In this document: positions 10,670 through 22,607 of the stretch, piece by piece
Layout: each line of letters starts with the position of its first letter
How positions within the stretch are numbered: position 1 is the first letter of the stretch
Assembly (NCBI GenBank): GCA_024500155.1
Contig: CM044859.1
Span: 44,872,003 to 44,936,002 of the forward strand
Length of the DNA: 64,000 nucleotides
DNA from: Chenopodium formosanum
Lineage: Eukaryota; Streptophyta; Magnoliopsida; Caryophyllales; Amaranthaceae
Reading direction: 5' to 3'
The notes under the pieces: model-generated
Told to the model about the DNA's origin: nothing
The model's database searches: none
What the model saw: only the letters and a program-made list of their open reading frames with translations
Position numbers and translations under genes: made by a program

Positions 10670-12434
10670 AATGGTGAAACCCTCACTTTCTCCCTCTATA
10701 TTACTCTAATCCTAACCTAAACATAGAGAGAGAAGCTCTCCTAAAACTAATAAAGAAAATAGAAGAATAACTATTGTGTTTGTTCTTTTTTTTTTTTAAT
10801 CATCCCAAAAGATGGGTATTTATATAAAGCTAGGAAAATAGAAAATAAATAAATAAAGAAAATTAAAGAAAGAAAAGTGAAACAAAGAAACATGGAAAAT
10901 AAAATGAAAATAAGAAAAAGAAAGTTAAAAGAAAAAGAAAATAAAAAGCAAAAATAAAACGAATCCCACCAAAACATCAGACCCATCTTCCTCTTCAATT
11001 GCGGCTACTCTAAAATGGGGGTTTTAATCCCCTACTCCACTCACCATCAAACTCCGTCATCAATCATCATCATCAAATCCGCACCATTCATCCTTAACAG
11101 CTATAATCGGTCAATAAATCAAGGCCATTCGATCTTCATTAAAATCGCGTTAGAAGCTCGTGATTGAACCCACATTTGTGCGCCCGCGAAGACGTCGCAC
11201 ATTGGTCGCGCAAATGCTACTGCCTCGAATAAGATATTGGACTCCAATTGGGTTCGCGTTCTGACAGGGCAGCGCGCCCGCGACGAATTAGATTGAAAAT
11301 TAGATCGATAATGGGTTGAAATTGAGGTTCGAAAGTGGTTGCTCAGAACTGTTACTGTTGGCGTCTTAGGAGGAGCAGGTTGAATTGGTTGTTGCTCTGG
11401 CGGCTTGACCTTGTGTAGCTGCTAATCAGTGATTGAGAACGGTGGCGGCTGCTCTGCTTGGATGGTTTTGGTTGCGGTGGCTGAACAGGGGAACAGGTGA
11501 GATTGAGCTGTAGCTGCGCGGAGAGGTGCAGGGAAATTGACGCTGGGCTGGTGGTGAAGTGGAGGAGCTGCAGGGGTTGTGATTTGTTGCATAATTGCTG
11601 TGGGTTGTTGCTGGTGAGTGGTGACAGTTAAGGCGTGTTTTGGTTCGGTTTACTTGGTCAAGGAGACAGCAGTAGCGGTTTGGGACTTCTGTAAATTGGT
11701 GGAGTTGATGATTGATTGGTGCCGATGGTGGTATGCATGAAGGCTGCGATAGGTGGGAGATGCTACAGAGGTGCGGCGCGGATGTGAGGTGGAGTTATGA
11801 TTGGTGGCTGTTGTTAAACGGTCTAGGGAGCAAGGGAGTTCTTAATTCTTACTAGTGGTGTTGGTGTTGGTGTTGGTTGATGCGTGAGTGAAGGAGGGGG
11901 AGCAGGGAAGTGTGGTGAAGGATAAGGTTTTGGTGGGGTGAAGGATAAGAAGGTGGCCAGCAGTACGGCAATGATGGTCTGACTTGAGACCTCGAAACCG
12001 AACTCCTTGACTTTTACTTGAACCTACACACAAAACTGAGGAGAAATCAAGACAAATAAAATAAAATAAACAAAATGGAAATAAGTAAAATAAAATAGAA
12101 GATAAAAGAAATAACACTAAACTAATAAAAATTAAACAAGAACTATATATACAAACAAATAATGTAAAATAAAATAAGAAACAAATCACAAACTAAATAA
12201 AACTATGAATGTGACAAGGAAAAGAACGAAATAAATAAATCAAAAGCAAATAAAATAAGAAAATAAACTGGAAACCAATTAAATAAAGAAATTAAACTAA
12301 CACTTATTAAAACTAAAAAATAAACTAGAAACTTTATTAGAAAGAAAACACGAGAATAAAAAGGGAAAAAAAGATAAAATAAACACGAAAAAGAACCTAA
12401 ACATTATCACTAAGGGTGACATAAATGACACTCA
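10670..12434 (-). mobile_element. U3-to-R block of a long-LTR family
   Basis: On the minus strand it starts TGAGTGTCATTTATGTCACC and runs to the conserved segment with tctctctctatgtttagg near 10735. It contains a TATA box (TATATAAATA, near 10812). It is homologous to 16660-18392 across the GC-rich tract at 11160-11290 (compare 17160-17290: agctcgtgattga, ctgacagggc). Open frames on either strand are low-complexity and not supported. The chromovirus relic may have belonged to this LTR, but the junction is deleted and this is not proven. Confidence 0.55.
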
Positions 12435-12482
12435 TAAATGGTTTACGTAGATCTCGAGCCTTACAATTTTCAATTTGATGAA

Positions 12483-13492
12483 GGGTGGATCTAAGTTGTT
12501 GAAACTAATTCTCCCTCGGTCAAACTAAATTTATAAACACTTAACCAACCTAAATACTAGTATAGAGGCAAGTCAAGGGTCAAACCCAAAGGAACTGTAA
12601 TGTTCAAGCGCTCTCAATTATGCGCCTAAGCTAGCTCGAAGACAAAGATAAAGAGAGAACACTAACCAACTACCAAACAACGAAACTAAACAAATAAAGC
12701 ACTAGGAACGGGGATCAACAACTAATCATGACAATTGTAGCAACTTAGGAGTAATATGCAAATCAATGGTTGCGGAGACTTATGGCAAACTCAATCAAAA
12801 GAGCTTGACAAGCTATCTCCTAGAGGTCTAACTAGCGCCAACTTTGAGAGACACTAACTAAGAACGTCACAAATCAAACTCAATCGACAATTGTAAGCTA
12901 CAAAGCAATGTCCCATATCAATGTAGACTTACAATGCAATCTAGCATAATTCTCAAGGCCTAATCGAATTACACACATGCAAATTTCCATTAATCACTTT
13001 AATCTTAACAATTAATCAACATAATCCTCAAATTAAGCACAATCAATCAATCATACAAGTTTAACCCAATCCCTAGCAAACAACTACTCTAACATCATCA
13101 TCTAATCAACAAACAACTAAAGAAATCAAGAATGAACAATATATGATGAACAACTACACTAATCAAGCATCAAACATCAAAATCAATTCAAACTAACAAG
13201 ACTATTAAACAAAGCAATCAAATGAGATAGAGTTAGAAATGCTCATTGATAATGAAGAAGATCTTCAACACAACTGTCACCATTGAATCTTTAATCTCTC
13301 AATCACCATTGAAATTCCTCACTTTCTCTCTCTAAAATCTACTCCTAAACTAACCCTAAAACTAGAGGGAGAAGCTCTCAACTAAGCTAAAATTATGATC
13401 TAAATTCAATCTTAATCTCCTTATAAAAATTGGTTTACAAATAGGTATTTATAGGAAACTCGAAACGAAGACTAGCGAAATACAGACCCTAA
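12483..13492 (-). repeat. R-U5-like repeat unit 1
   Basis: A unit of about 1.0 kb, repeated head-to-tail in 13493-14490. Shared landmarks are ctccctcggt/ttccctcggt, atgttcaagcgctctcaatt, cactaggaacggg and tgaaattcctcactttctct. On the minus strand it begins near a TATA box (CTATAAATA, near 13450). It is related to 15940-16850. No gene. Confidence 0.65.
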
Positions 13493-14490
13493 GGGGTGGA
13501 ACTAGGTCGTTGAAACTAATCTTCCCTCGGTAAAACTAATTTATAAATACTTAAATAACCTAAATACGTATAGGGGGCAAGTCAAATTTCAAACCCAAAG
13601 GAACGGTAATGTTCAAGCGCTCTCAATTATGAAGCTATCTCGAAGACAAAGATAAAGAGAGAACACTAACCAACTACCTAACAAATAAAGCACTAGGAAC
13701 GGGAATCAACAAGTAATCATGACAATTGTAACAACTCGGGAACATTATGCAAATGAATGGTTGCGAAGACTAATGCCAAACTCAATCAAAAGAGCTCGAC
13801 AAACTATCTCTTGGAGGTCTAACTAGCGCCAACAACAAGAGACACTAACTAAGAACGTCACAAACTAAACTCAATCGACAATTGTAAGCTACAAATCAAT
13901 GATCCGTATCAATGTAGACTCACAAATGCAATCTTGCATAATTCTCAAGGCCTAATCGAATTCCACACTTGCAAATTTCCATTAATCACTTTAATCTCAA
14001 TAATTAATCAACATAATCCCCAAATTAAGCACAATCAATTAATCAAGTTTCACCTAATCCCTAGCAAACAACTACTCTAACAGCATCCTCTAATCAACTA
14101 ACAACTAATGAAATCAAGAATCAACAATATATGAAGAACAACTACACTAATCAAGCATCAAACATAAAAATCATTTTAAACTAAAAAAAAATATTAAACA
14201 AAGCAATAAAATGAGATTGAGTTAGAAATTCTCATTGATAATAGAGAAGATCTTCAACACAATTGTCACTATTGAATCTTCAATCTCTCAATCACCATTG
14301 AAATTCCTCACTTTCTCTCTCTAAAATCTACTCCTAATCTAACCCTTAAACTAGAGAGAGAAGCTCTCAACTAAGTTGAAATTATGATCTAAATTCAATT
14401 TAAATCTTCTTACAAAAATCGGGTTACAAATAGGTATTTATAGGAGGCTCCAAACGACAAAGAGCAAAATAGGGACCCTGAGGGGTGTGG
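13493..14490 (-). repeat. R-U5-like repeat unit 2
   Basis: Tandem partner of 12483-13492, with many small differences. It continues on its upstream side into a U3-like block (14491-15027). Together they form one plausible LTR copy of about 1.5 kb, with a TATA box near 14440-14450 (minus strand). No gene. Confidence 0.6.
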
Positions 14491-15027
14491 CCGCACCACT
14501 GTACCGCGCGCCTACACTGGGTGGCCACGCGTTCGCGCTACTCTGGGTTTCTTCGATTCTTCTCACGCTTTTGTGCGTTCACTAAGGTCTTTGAATGAAC
14601 GCGAAAAATGATGATGACGAACACTAAGAGTGGCAGTCCCAAAAAGCACTTGACAGTGGGTTCAACATCCCATCTGAATGAGAGCACGGCTTAAGAGCAC
14701 AAGAGCTAGAACTTGGAGAATTGACTTTCTTGCATCTTCAGCTTTCCAATTGCCATGAGGTTGCTCCAAAAGAATCTTCCACCTTAGTAAATCATCAATA
14801 TCAAGACCCGGACCTTGTACAATACCTATAACCACGAAAAAAGAGCAAATAAAGGAGAAAAGAGTAGAAAAACAACCAAAATGCATAAAAGCTAAAAAAT
14901 TAGAGAGAAAAGGTAAAATAAAGAACAAAAGCATAAAACTAAGCATTTATGAAGAAAGAAAAATATGAAAAGAAGGTTAAAACGACCTAAATGCTCATCA
15001 AATGGATGCCATTTATGACACCCATCA
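14491..15027 (-). mobile_element. U3-like block of the same LTR family
   Basis: On the minus strand it starts TGATGGGTGTCATAAATGGC at 15027, the family signature also seen as TGATAAGTGAC at 18392. It includes a GC-rich tract (14485-14600) analogous to those at 11160-11290 and 17180-17290. The hydrophobic open frame at 14662-14946 comes from AT-rich composition and is not called. Confidence 0.5.
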
Positions 15028-15735
15028 CAAATATATCACAATGATTTAATAATCATGTTGTTCCTTTGGAAACTAAGTTTGCAACAGAATTTGGCCATCA
15101 AACAGCTTAAATACTCAAGCTATTTTCAAATTCAACTTAAAAAACTAATCTTAGTGCATAATTTACTTTAGAGATTAGAGAGTATGACTAGTATAGAGCA
15201 AAAGAAACAAAATCATGATGCATAAAACATACTAGCTCATACAAAAGTTTAGTAATCAACCATTCATCATGAAAATTGTATCAAGACACTTTATTAAAAT
15301 AAGACAAACAATTTCATGAGTTAGAATGTAAACAAATGACACCTAAATACTGAATTAAGGAGTCTTTGTTTTAAATTATTCCTCCACTGTTTCACACATT
15401 GGAAATTCGCAAGGAGGATACATCTACTTTCTTAAGCTTCAAAAAAGAAATAAAATTTGAACTCAAAAGAAAGAATTCGAAAGTAGCATGAATAGACAAA
15501 AAATTTGAACAACATTTCATTTTCCCTCCTACTTGTCTTAATGAATGACCAACACTACTAGGCCTAGCAAATTTCCTTGTTAAAACTATGAATGGTCAAA
15601 ATTGATTTAAACAAACTAGTTTAATCGTTTCTAAGATCCTAGTTGTTATTATAATAAGACATAACACAGAACTTGTAGACCCATTTCAAGCAACATGAAA
15701 GGGTCTAATTATTAAAAATAATTGAGTCATCGAAG
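15028..15735. other. unassigned AT-rich sequence
   Basis: No coding potential, LTR terminus or recognisable repeat was found. It lies between the block starting at 15027 and the copia LTR starting at 15736. Its last bases, cgaag, serve as the left target-site copy of the copia element. Confidence 0.5.
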
Positions 15736-15936
15736 TGAAAGGAATGGTGTCCTTCGAACAAGTATATTATTCTGATAGTGGGTTCAGAATTATTAGAAAG
15801 CCAATATATTTAGTAAGGTCAAGTGATCGAAATGCTTGGGTGGAGGCCGCTTCCGATCAGTAATTTTAATGCATAATTAATATTACAGCCTAGGCTGGCT
15901 GGTGCGTGCTAGCAGCCAAAGGCCAGCCACGACCGC
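15736..15936 (+). mobile_element. copia 2 5' LTR, first part
   Basis: Starts TGAAAGGAATGGTGTCC. Compared with the 3' LTR (30670-31929), about 300 bp is missing after attacagcct. The gap is at a short microhomology (cctagg), consistent with a small deletion. The sequence is then interrupted by the insertion at 15937. Confidence 0.8.
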
Positions 15937-18392
15937 AAGCAATACCTAAACTTACACTAAACTAGTTAGTGGCAAGTAAAGGGTCGATCCACGAAGACTA
16001 AGTGTATCAATTTGTGTAAATTAGATTAGTAGGAAAGGTTGTGAGATAAAGAGAGATTAAACCCAACACTACTAAGAGCAAATAACTAAGACTAGGGAAA
16101 GTGGAATCCAATCACATCAATGCATCAAATAACATCATACAAATAGATGAAAATGACCTCGATTAGGAACATCAACACATTTCACTCACTCTCGCACAAT
16201 AAAGCATGTTAATTATCCTACTAAACTAATTCACTCTCGTGCAACTAACCTAGCAAAGGTATGGAAGAATTTAGGGCTCTCAACCAACTCACTCTTGCAC
16301 AATTGATTGAAAGCACAATTAAGAGCATAGAATCGATTAGCTAGAACGATTCTAATCCATAAAAGCATCACCCATACACAATAATGAAGAAACAATTTCA
16401 TACTAATCACAATCAATCATTCAATTCATTAATATAACCTTCATCTAATTCCTTAGAACAAGACCTAAGCTAACATAATGAAGAAAGACATGGAAAACAA
16501 GGTAAAATAAGAATAAAAACAAGATTAAACAAAAAAAACTAATTAATCTGCTCAAATCTACAAACAAAAAGCAAAAACTAAGAATTAAGCAAAGAAATAA
16601 AGATGAGAGAAAGTTAGAAAATGCTCATTGAATAGATGAGAAGAAGTTCCACGAAGTTGCTTTTTCAACCTCTCAAAAACTCCATGGAAATCCAAGATTT
16701 CTCTCTCTACAACTACTCCTACGCTAGAGAGAGAAAATCCTAATCTAACCCTAAGAGAGAAAATAAAATAGCTAAACTACTCTAAACTAGGTAAAATAAA
16801 AATGTTGATTAAAAGTCTCCAGAAAATCACCCCAAAGGGATTTATAATACAAGTTAAACAAAATAAAATAAAAATAAATAAAACTAATTAAAACTAAATT
16901 AAAAAACAAAACTAAAATAAAATAAAATAAAAGAAAATGATATAGAAAAAGAAACCCCAAAACCCCCAAAATTCCCACTAGACCCACGAATTCCACCCCT
17001 TTCTCCATTCACTTGCTGCTCTCATTCACCATTATCAACAACAAACAATCGTCATAATCACCACCGTAAATCAACATCATCATCATCTAGCATCACCAAA
17101 TTCTCGGCCTTTGGATTAATTGAAGGAATCGTAGCCGTCCAATATTCATTAAAATCACGTGAAAAGCTCGTGATTGACCCAGATTAGCGTGCCCGCACAG
17201 AAGTCGCGCAGAGGTCGCGCAAAGCTACTGTCTCGACTATTATGTTGGACTCCATTTGTGCGCTTTCTGACAGGGCTACGCGGCCACGAATTAGTTGCTC
17301 TATTAGAGGTGATTGAGAACGGAATTCGCTGTTGGTGTAGGGGAGACTGTGATTGGTGAGGTGGAGTTGGTGGTTGCGGCGGCTGTGGAGGCAGAGATTG
17401 GTGGTGGTTGTGGGGTTGCGTGGCTTATTGGAGGTGGTGCGAGTAGGTGTTATTAATGCAATTGCGAGCAATTGGCGGCTGACGGTGATCTTAATTGGTG
17501 GCTGACGGAGGTAGATTGGAGGTGAGTTTGGGTGGTTGTTGTTGTTGCGTGAGGGTGAGAAGAGGAGAGGGAAATCAGGGGAGTGAAATTGGTGGAGTTG
17601 TGGGCTAGTGAGGAGGAGATGGTGGTAGAGGTGGTGTGCTGTGAGGATGCGGTGGCTGGTGGAGTCGGATTGATGGATGGTTGATGGTGGTTTGCTGCTG
17701 TGAGTTGAGGGGTTTAATTGGTGAGTGGTTTGGTGGTGACTGATGGCTGTTTTGCGTGAGGGAGCAGGGGAGATTTGGTGGGCTGTTGTTGCGAATTGGT
17801 GGCTGGAGGTGGTTCTTGATGTTGAAGGTGGTCGAAGGGGGCTGTGGGCTGGTGTGCGTGGTGTTTTGTTGAATTAAGGGAGCAGGGGTGTTGTGAGTTG
17901 TGGAGCAGGGGAAGTGTTTTATGCTTTGATGTGGTGAAGGATAAGGAAGTAGGTGTTGATGTATGGTTAAGGTGATAGCAGCTAGGAGGATGAAAAAGGC
18001 ATGGGAATTTGGCTTGGACCTCAAACTCAAACCTACACATAAACAAACTCGAGGATGAAACCGAGACAAATAAAAGAAAATAAATAATAAAAAGAAACTA
18101 AATAAACTAAAATGAAATTGCGACAAAAGAATAAAACTAAAGACTAAAAAAAAATTAAATAAAGATAAACAATAAAATCAAATAAAATAAAAATAAGAAA
18201 ATAAACTAAAACTAATCAAATAAAGATACTAAACACAAAAACACTAAAAATTACCAAAACACTCAAATAAAAGACAAAATACAAGAATAAGAAAATAATA
18301 GAAATAAAGGATAAAACGAGTTAAATTATTGGAAAATAAGCCGGAAAGCGACTCAATAAATACCCTAAAAGTGACATAAAAGTCACTTATCA
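15937..18392 (-). mobile_element. solo LTR (about 2.45 kb) inside the copia 5' LTR
   Basis: On the minus strand it starts TGATAAGTGACTTTTATGTC at 18392. It contains a probable TATA box (TTATAAATC, near 16845) and ends near 15937. It is flanked by accgc on the left and gccgc on the right, and the uninterrupted copia LTR at 31170 reads agccgcaag there. The 3' terminus is ambiguous over about 4 bp and is not a clean CA. No coding domain or second LTR is present. The Pro/Thr/Gln-rich open frame at 17605-18126 reads through LTR DNA and is not called. Family members lie at 10670-15027. Confidence 0.65.
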
Positions 18393-19142
18393 GCCGCAAG
18401 TGAGTATCAGCCCGCACTTGGAGTGCGTGGCTTGCTGGCCGCAAGTAGCAGCAGCCAGCACAAGGAGTGTGAGGCTTGCTAGCTGTGAGCAACAACAGTC
18501 CGCATCTCCTTGGTGTGCGTGGCTGGGCCGTGTGCTAAGGGTAAGCATGTGTGAGGGGGATTTAAGTGTGAGGGATATGTGTCACAAGGAGAGGAAGAGA
18601 GTTGGGAGCAAGTTTGGACCCCCCCTCTCCAAGTGGTCCTCACTTCCCTTTATATGTATTGATGACACTTGTAGATTTAAAACTAGTTTGCTTATTTATT
18701 TTATTTTAGCTTTATAATATAATGTGGAATTCTCAAAGTCCTACATTGATGGGAGAGAATTTCATACTCTCATCATTCCCTATAAATACCCAAGTTGGGA
18801 TTTTAGGAGTGATGCTTGAGTAGGAGTTTTATAGGGCATTGCCATTGCAAAAAACCCTTGAACTCATATAATACTCGGGCTTTGGTCTGGCCTCGCTAAC
18901 CCTGGGGCAGCGGTTCTTAAAGTCAGTAGTCGTTTTGCGGCTGGATCTCCGTTGGAGGCCTTCGTTTTTTCGGGGTTTGCTTTCAAGTAAGAGCCCAATC
19001 GGTCGGGCGAAGCACGCGACAAAGGTATATTTCCTATTTTCCCTTTTGTGTTTATTTTATGCATTAGTGATATTAATTATTGCAAGCGTGATCTTTGGCT
19101 TGGGTTTTTTCCGCGGTGAGTAGGACTCACCAAATCCCAACA
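18393..19142 (+). mobile_element. copia 2 5' LTR, second part
   Basis: Resumes the copia LTR after the insertion. It has agcagcccgcac-type minisatellite units, a TATA box (CTATAAATA, 18780-18788), the conserved atactcgggctttggtc stretch, and the terminus CCCAACA at 19142, where the primer site begins. Confidence 0.88.
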
Positions 19143-19157
19143 GCGGTATCGGACCCC
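19143..19157 (+). promoter_or_regulatory. copia primer binding site (diverged tRNA-iMet type)
   Basis: The LTR is followed directly by gcggtatcggaccc. The usual plant copia site, complementary to initiator tRNA-Met, is TGGTATCAGAGCC; about 10 of 13 positions agree. Element 3 has cggtaacggagcc at the same place (37180). Confidence 0.6.
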
Positions 19158-21856
19158 TGCTCGTTTATTTTATTATCATAATATTTTTTCAAGATATTTT
19201 ATGGCTTAATTTTTTTGGTTATAAGTTGCTAATTAGATTAGTAGCTCGTTTTATCCATTTTAACCTCGTAGTAGACCTGACTTCAGCTCCCGAACCCATA
19301 TTTCGACCCAAAAATAGTGAATTTTTTGTGGAAAAGGCATTCTAGAAATGGTTTATCCCTTTCAAAACTCGGGTTTTAGCCAAAAAACGACCAGAAATGC
19401 ATTTTTCGAGGTATTTTTCGTTTTTACGGAAATTTTTAAGTCTTTCTAACCTTGAAAATAAATTACATATTTATGGTAGTTATGTAATTGGTTTAATACA
19501 TATTTTATATGCAATTTTAAACCTCTTTTGGCATGATTACATGGTGGTAATTTGTGTTTGAAAGCTGGTTTTATTTTTCACATAATTGCAAATTAATTGC
19601 ATTAAGTGTGAACTTTTTGTTTTTTAGGCTTCTAAAGTGCTAAAGATTCAACCTTTAATTACATTAAGTTATTGAAACTTTACAAGCTACTAAATTCCAT
19701 GAATTTTATGTTGTACTTTGTTATTTTAATCATTTTTGGTTGATTGGAAACATAAAGTTTCAAACTTTGTGATAGAAATTTGTTTATTTTCATATTGCAA
19801 GATATATTTTTTTTCAAGGATTCACAAGTGTTAGTAGTTGGATTTTTCATTTGAACATTGAAGTTCATATTTTTCCAACTCTCTCTTACTTTGTCAAAAT
19901 CTCAAGATTAATTTAAATTGATTAAATTAATAGTGAGAACTTGCCTTATTTATGTTTTTGCACCAAGTTAAACTAATTTAATTTAAGAATGGTTCTTGGA
20001 AATTATTTTGGTTGAATGCACTTTGATAAATTTTATTTAAATTAGACTTGTTTAAAATTTTCAATTTTTAATCATTGTATTATTTCTAAAATTAATTTAG
20101 AATTAATATTTTGTCACGCAAAATTGGGATTGAAATCCCGAGGCTATGGTGCGCAAAACTAGGCAAAAACCTCACTTGGCTAGTCAGGCTGCATAGCAGC
20201 CCACTTGTGGCTGCCAAGGAGGTTGCCCCTATTTGCGCGAAAGCCGTTTGCGTTGCTACTGCTTTTTGACCGTAGTATGGCGCGCCAGCAAGCAACAAGT
20301 AGCAGCACGGCGGAGCATCATCATGGTGTTGTGCACGTTGTGCATGCTTCCATGCTTGGCTGGCCGCAGCTGGTGCAAGCAGGAGCATTTTGGTGTGTGG
20401 CTTTGTGCTTAGTGCGATGAGGCAAGCAGCCTTAGTGCGTGTGCCTTGCACCAGGAAACACGTGGCAAACGCTACTAGGTGTATGCCCAGCTATTGGTAC
20501 AGAGGGTGGTCGAGGCACACACACAAAGCCGTATTGTCCGAGTTACTAGGTGACTTTGGTTTTCATATGGCATGCGCCTAATACGTGAGCCACTTGAGTG
20601 CTTGTTTGCCGTTTTATTTACTTTAAATAATCTTCTTTATTGAAATTAAAATTTTGGAGACTAGGTCTCGGTTTTGAACGGCATCGGCAAAATTTTATTT
20701 TGGCAAATTTCGGGTTCTACCGGCTTAATTATTTGGATTAATTAAGATGGATACGGAATTTAGTTGGAGATTCAATTATTAATTGCATCAATTACATAAT
20801 CGGTTAAACAACCTGGACTAGTTTTAATTTGGCGGGTTAATCGGCTTAACCACCAAGATTAGTTACTAGTACGCTCGTGAAATTTATGCATTGTTACTTG
20901 TTTATCGTTGTAAAATGCATGGGCCATTCACAAATAGTGAATGGATGAATGAAATGTATATTCTCTCACAGTTTTTATGAAATGACAACTAGTGGGACCC
21001 GATTAGGATAGAAAATACGGACTACGTGCCGTGATGTATTTTTTTAAATCCAAATACGGTCAACGTACCGTAAGTATTTTGGTACCTTAATATTTAGATT
21101 AATCCTAATCATAAATACTAGTAGTTGCATAATTTGGTTAAGTCTTGAAGACGGAAGTTCTTTGAAGACAAAGCCATGAAGATGCAAAAAGAAGACCTTT
21201 TAATGACTTGAAGAATTCAAGGGGTCATGCTAGTTGCCAATATGCATCTTATACTTATGCTTTATATATATTTATGCTTGTGCTTATATATGAATGATAT
21301 GTTAGATGCATGTTGAGGTTTTCAAACTGTTGTGATTATTTGTTAAGTTCACTTAAATCAACCAACAAAGAAACCCTAGGTCCCTAACAATATTTAGTAA
21401 AACTTGCCTTTCCAAAACAACACTTACCAACCGAAAGAGGGTGATGGTGGGCTACACCAAAGAGAGGTACCATCACTACTCCAAGGAACGTAAGACACAC
21501 CAGGTGTGCATGTTGGTTTTGGTTGAACTCATCGGTATGAGTGAGGAGTCCTCACATACCGTGGCAAAAGAGATATATCGTCAAGATGCATTGGATTCGA
21601 CGATTATCTAACCAAGAATGGCTTAGATCCATTAGCAAGGCAATGCTTACCTTGGAATAACAAGTGTTAGGACAAGCCAAAGCATGCCTAATTACTCGTT
21701 GATCCCTTGGATCTTGGAATCGCCTTATTTTCGCTAAATGGGGATAATTTTACGTGTAGATGTTAAATAAGTATTGAAATATTCATGAATTAAATTCAAT
21801 CTTATTTAAGTATTTGTGAATAGTTTTTCATTTCAAATTCTTTCAATTGTAGAATC
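19158..21856 (+). other. long untranslated leader of copia 2
   Basis: About 2.7 kb between primer site and gag start, long for a copia element. It aligns with the leader of copia 3 (37192-38549 continued at 57817-59069). A GC-rich segment (20140-20580) resembles the LTR minisatellite wording (agcagcccac, tggctggccgcag) and creates spurious frames on both strands. An atactacgg/ccgtatt-rich stretch at 21020-21090 is shared with 58220-58290. No gene was recognised. Confidence 0.6.
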
Positions 21857-22607
21857 ATGTCTTAGAGCAACTCAAACAACTAGTTTTCATTACGCTCAAT
21901 TCTCGGTAAGGAGAAGTTGAGTGGGACCAATTTTCTTGATTGGGAAAGAAATTTGCGCATCGTTCTTATGCAAGAACAAAAAGAGTATGTCCTTGATAAA
22001 AAAATGCCCGAGGCTCCCAATGAGGAGATGACTTAAGCTGCCCTAAACCGATGGCGAGTGGCCGATCGGGATGTCAAGTGCGTAATGTTAGCCATTATGT
22101 CTCCTAAAATTCAGAATACCTTCTTTAAGAAGGAATCGGCCTATGAGATCATATCTTAGTTACAGAATATGTTTCAAGAGCAGGCTCGAACTAAAAGGTT
22201 TGAAACCCACAGGTGGATCTTTGAGACTAAGCTAAAGAATGGAGAGCCAGTCAGCCCACATGTACTCAAAATGATTGGATTGTTTGAGAACATGGGAAGG
22301 CTTGATGTGGGGTACTCAAATGAGATGGTTATTATTATCATTCTCCATTCCCTAAACAAAGGCCGTGACCAGTTCCAGATGAACTACAACATGTATAGCA
22401 TGGAGAAAACCATCATCGAGCTTCATGGGATGTTGAAGCAAGCTGAGAAGACACTCAAAGATGAGGGAAAGCATGACATGCTAATGATAAAAAAGGCAAG
22501 CCGTTCAAACGGGGAGGCAAAAAGAAGAAGGGCTTCAAGAGGAAAGGAAAGAAGAACTTTCCACCTAAGCCGAAAGCTACAAAAAACAACAAGGAATAGG
22601 AGGTAGC
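21857..22607 (+). pseudogene. gag: copia Gag (UBN2-type), broken
   Basis: The frame from the ATG at 21857 matches a copia-type Gag polypeptide. It has a GTNFLDWERNLRIVL motif near the N-terminus, as in UBN2-type Gags, then a continuous stretch at 22169-22606 including ETKLKNGEPVSPHVLKMIG. In-frame stops fall at about codons 3 and 9, and again at gacttaagc and tcttagtta. The open stretch at 22169 starts at an internal Met, not the true start. The Lys/Arg-rich end leads to a zinc-knuckle-like remnant (CKKKGPWKRGC) near 22640. Confidence 0.78.

Noticed and set aside
14662..14946. Hydrophobic 94-aa frame that could be a membrane protein
   Set aside because: AT-rich U3-like DNA, no homologue in sister blocks, and no promoter or splice context.
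17605..18126. 173-aa Pro/Thr/His-rich minus-strand frame
   Set aside because: Low complexity and lies within a solo LTR. The homologous block at 11300-12000 does not preserve the frame.
20092..20581. Frames of 60-120 aa on both strands
   Set aside because: They fall in the GC-rich part of the copia leader. The copia 3 counterpart (38228-38526) has different frames.
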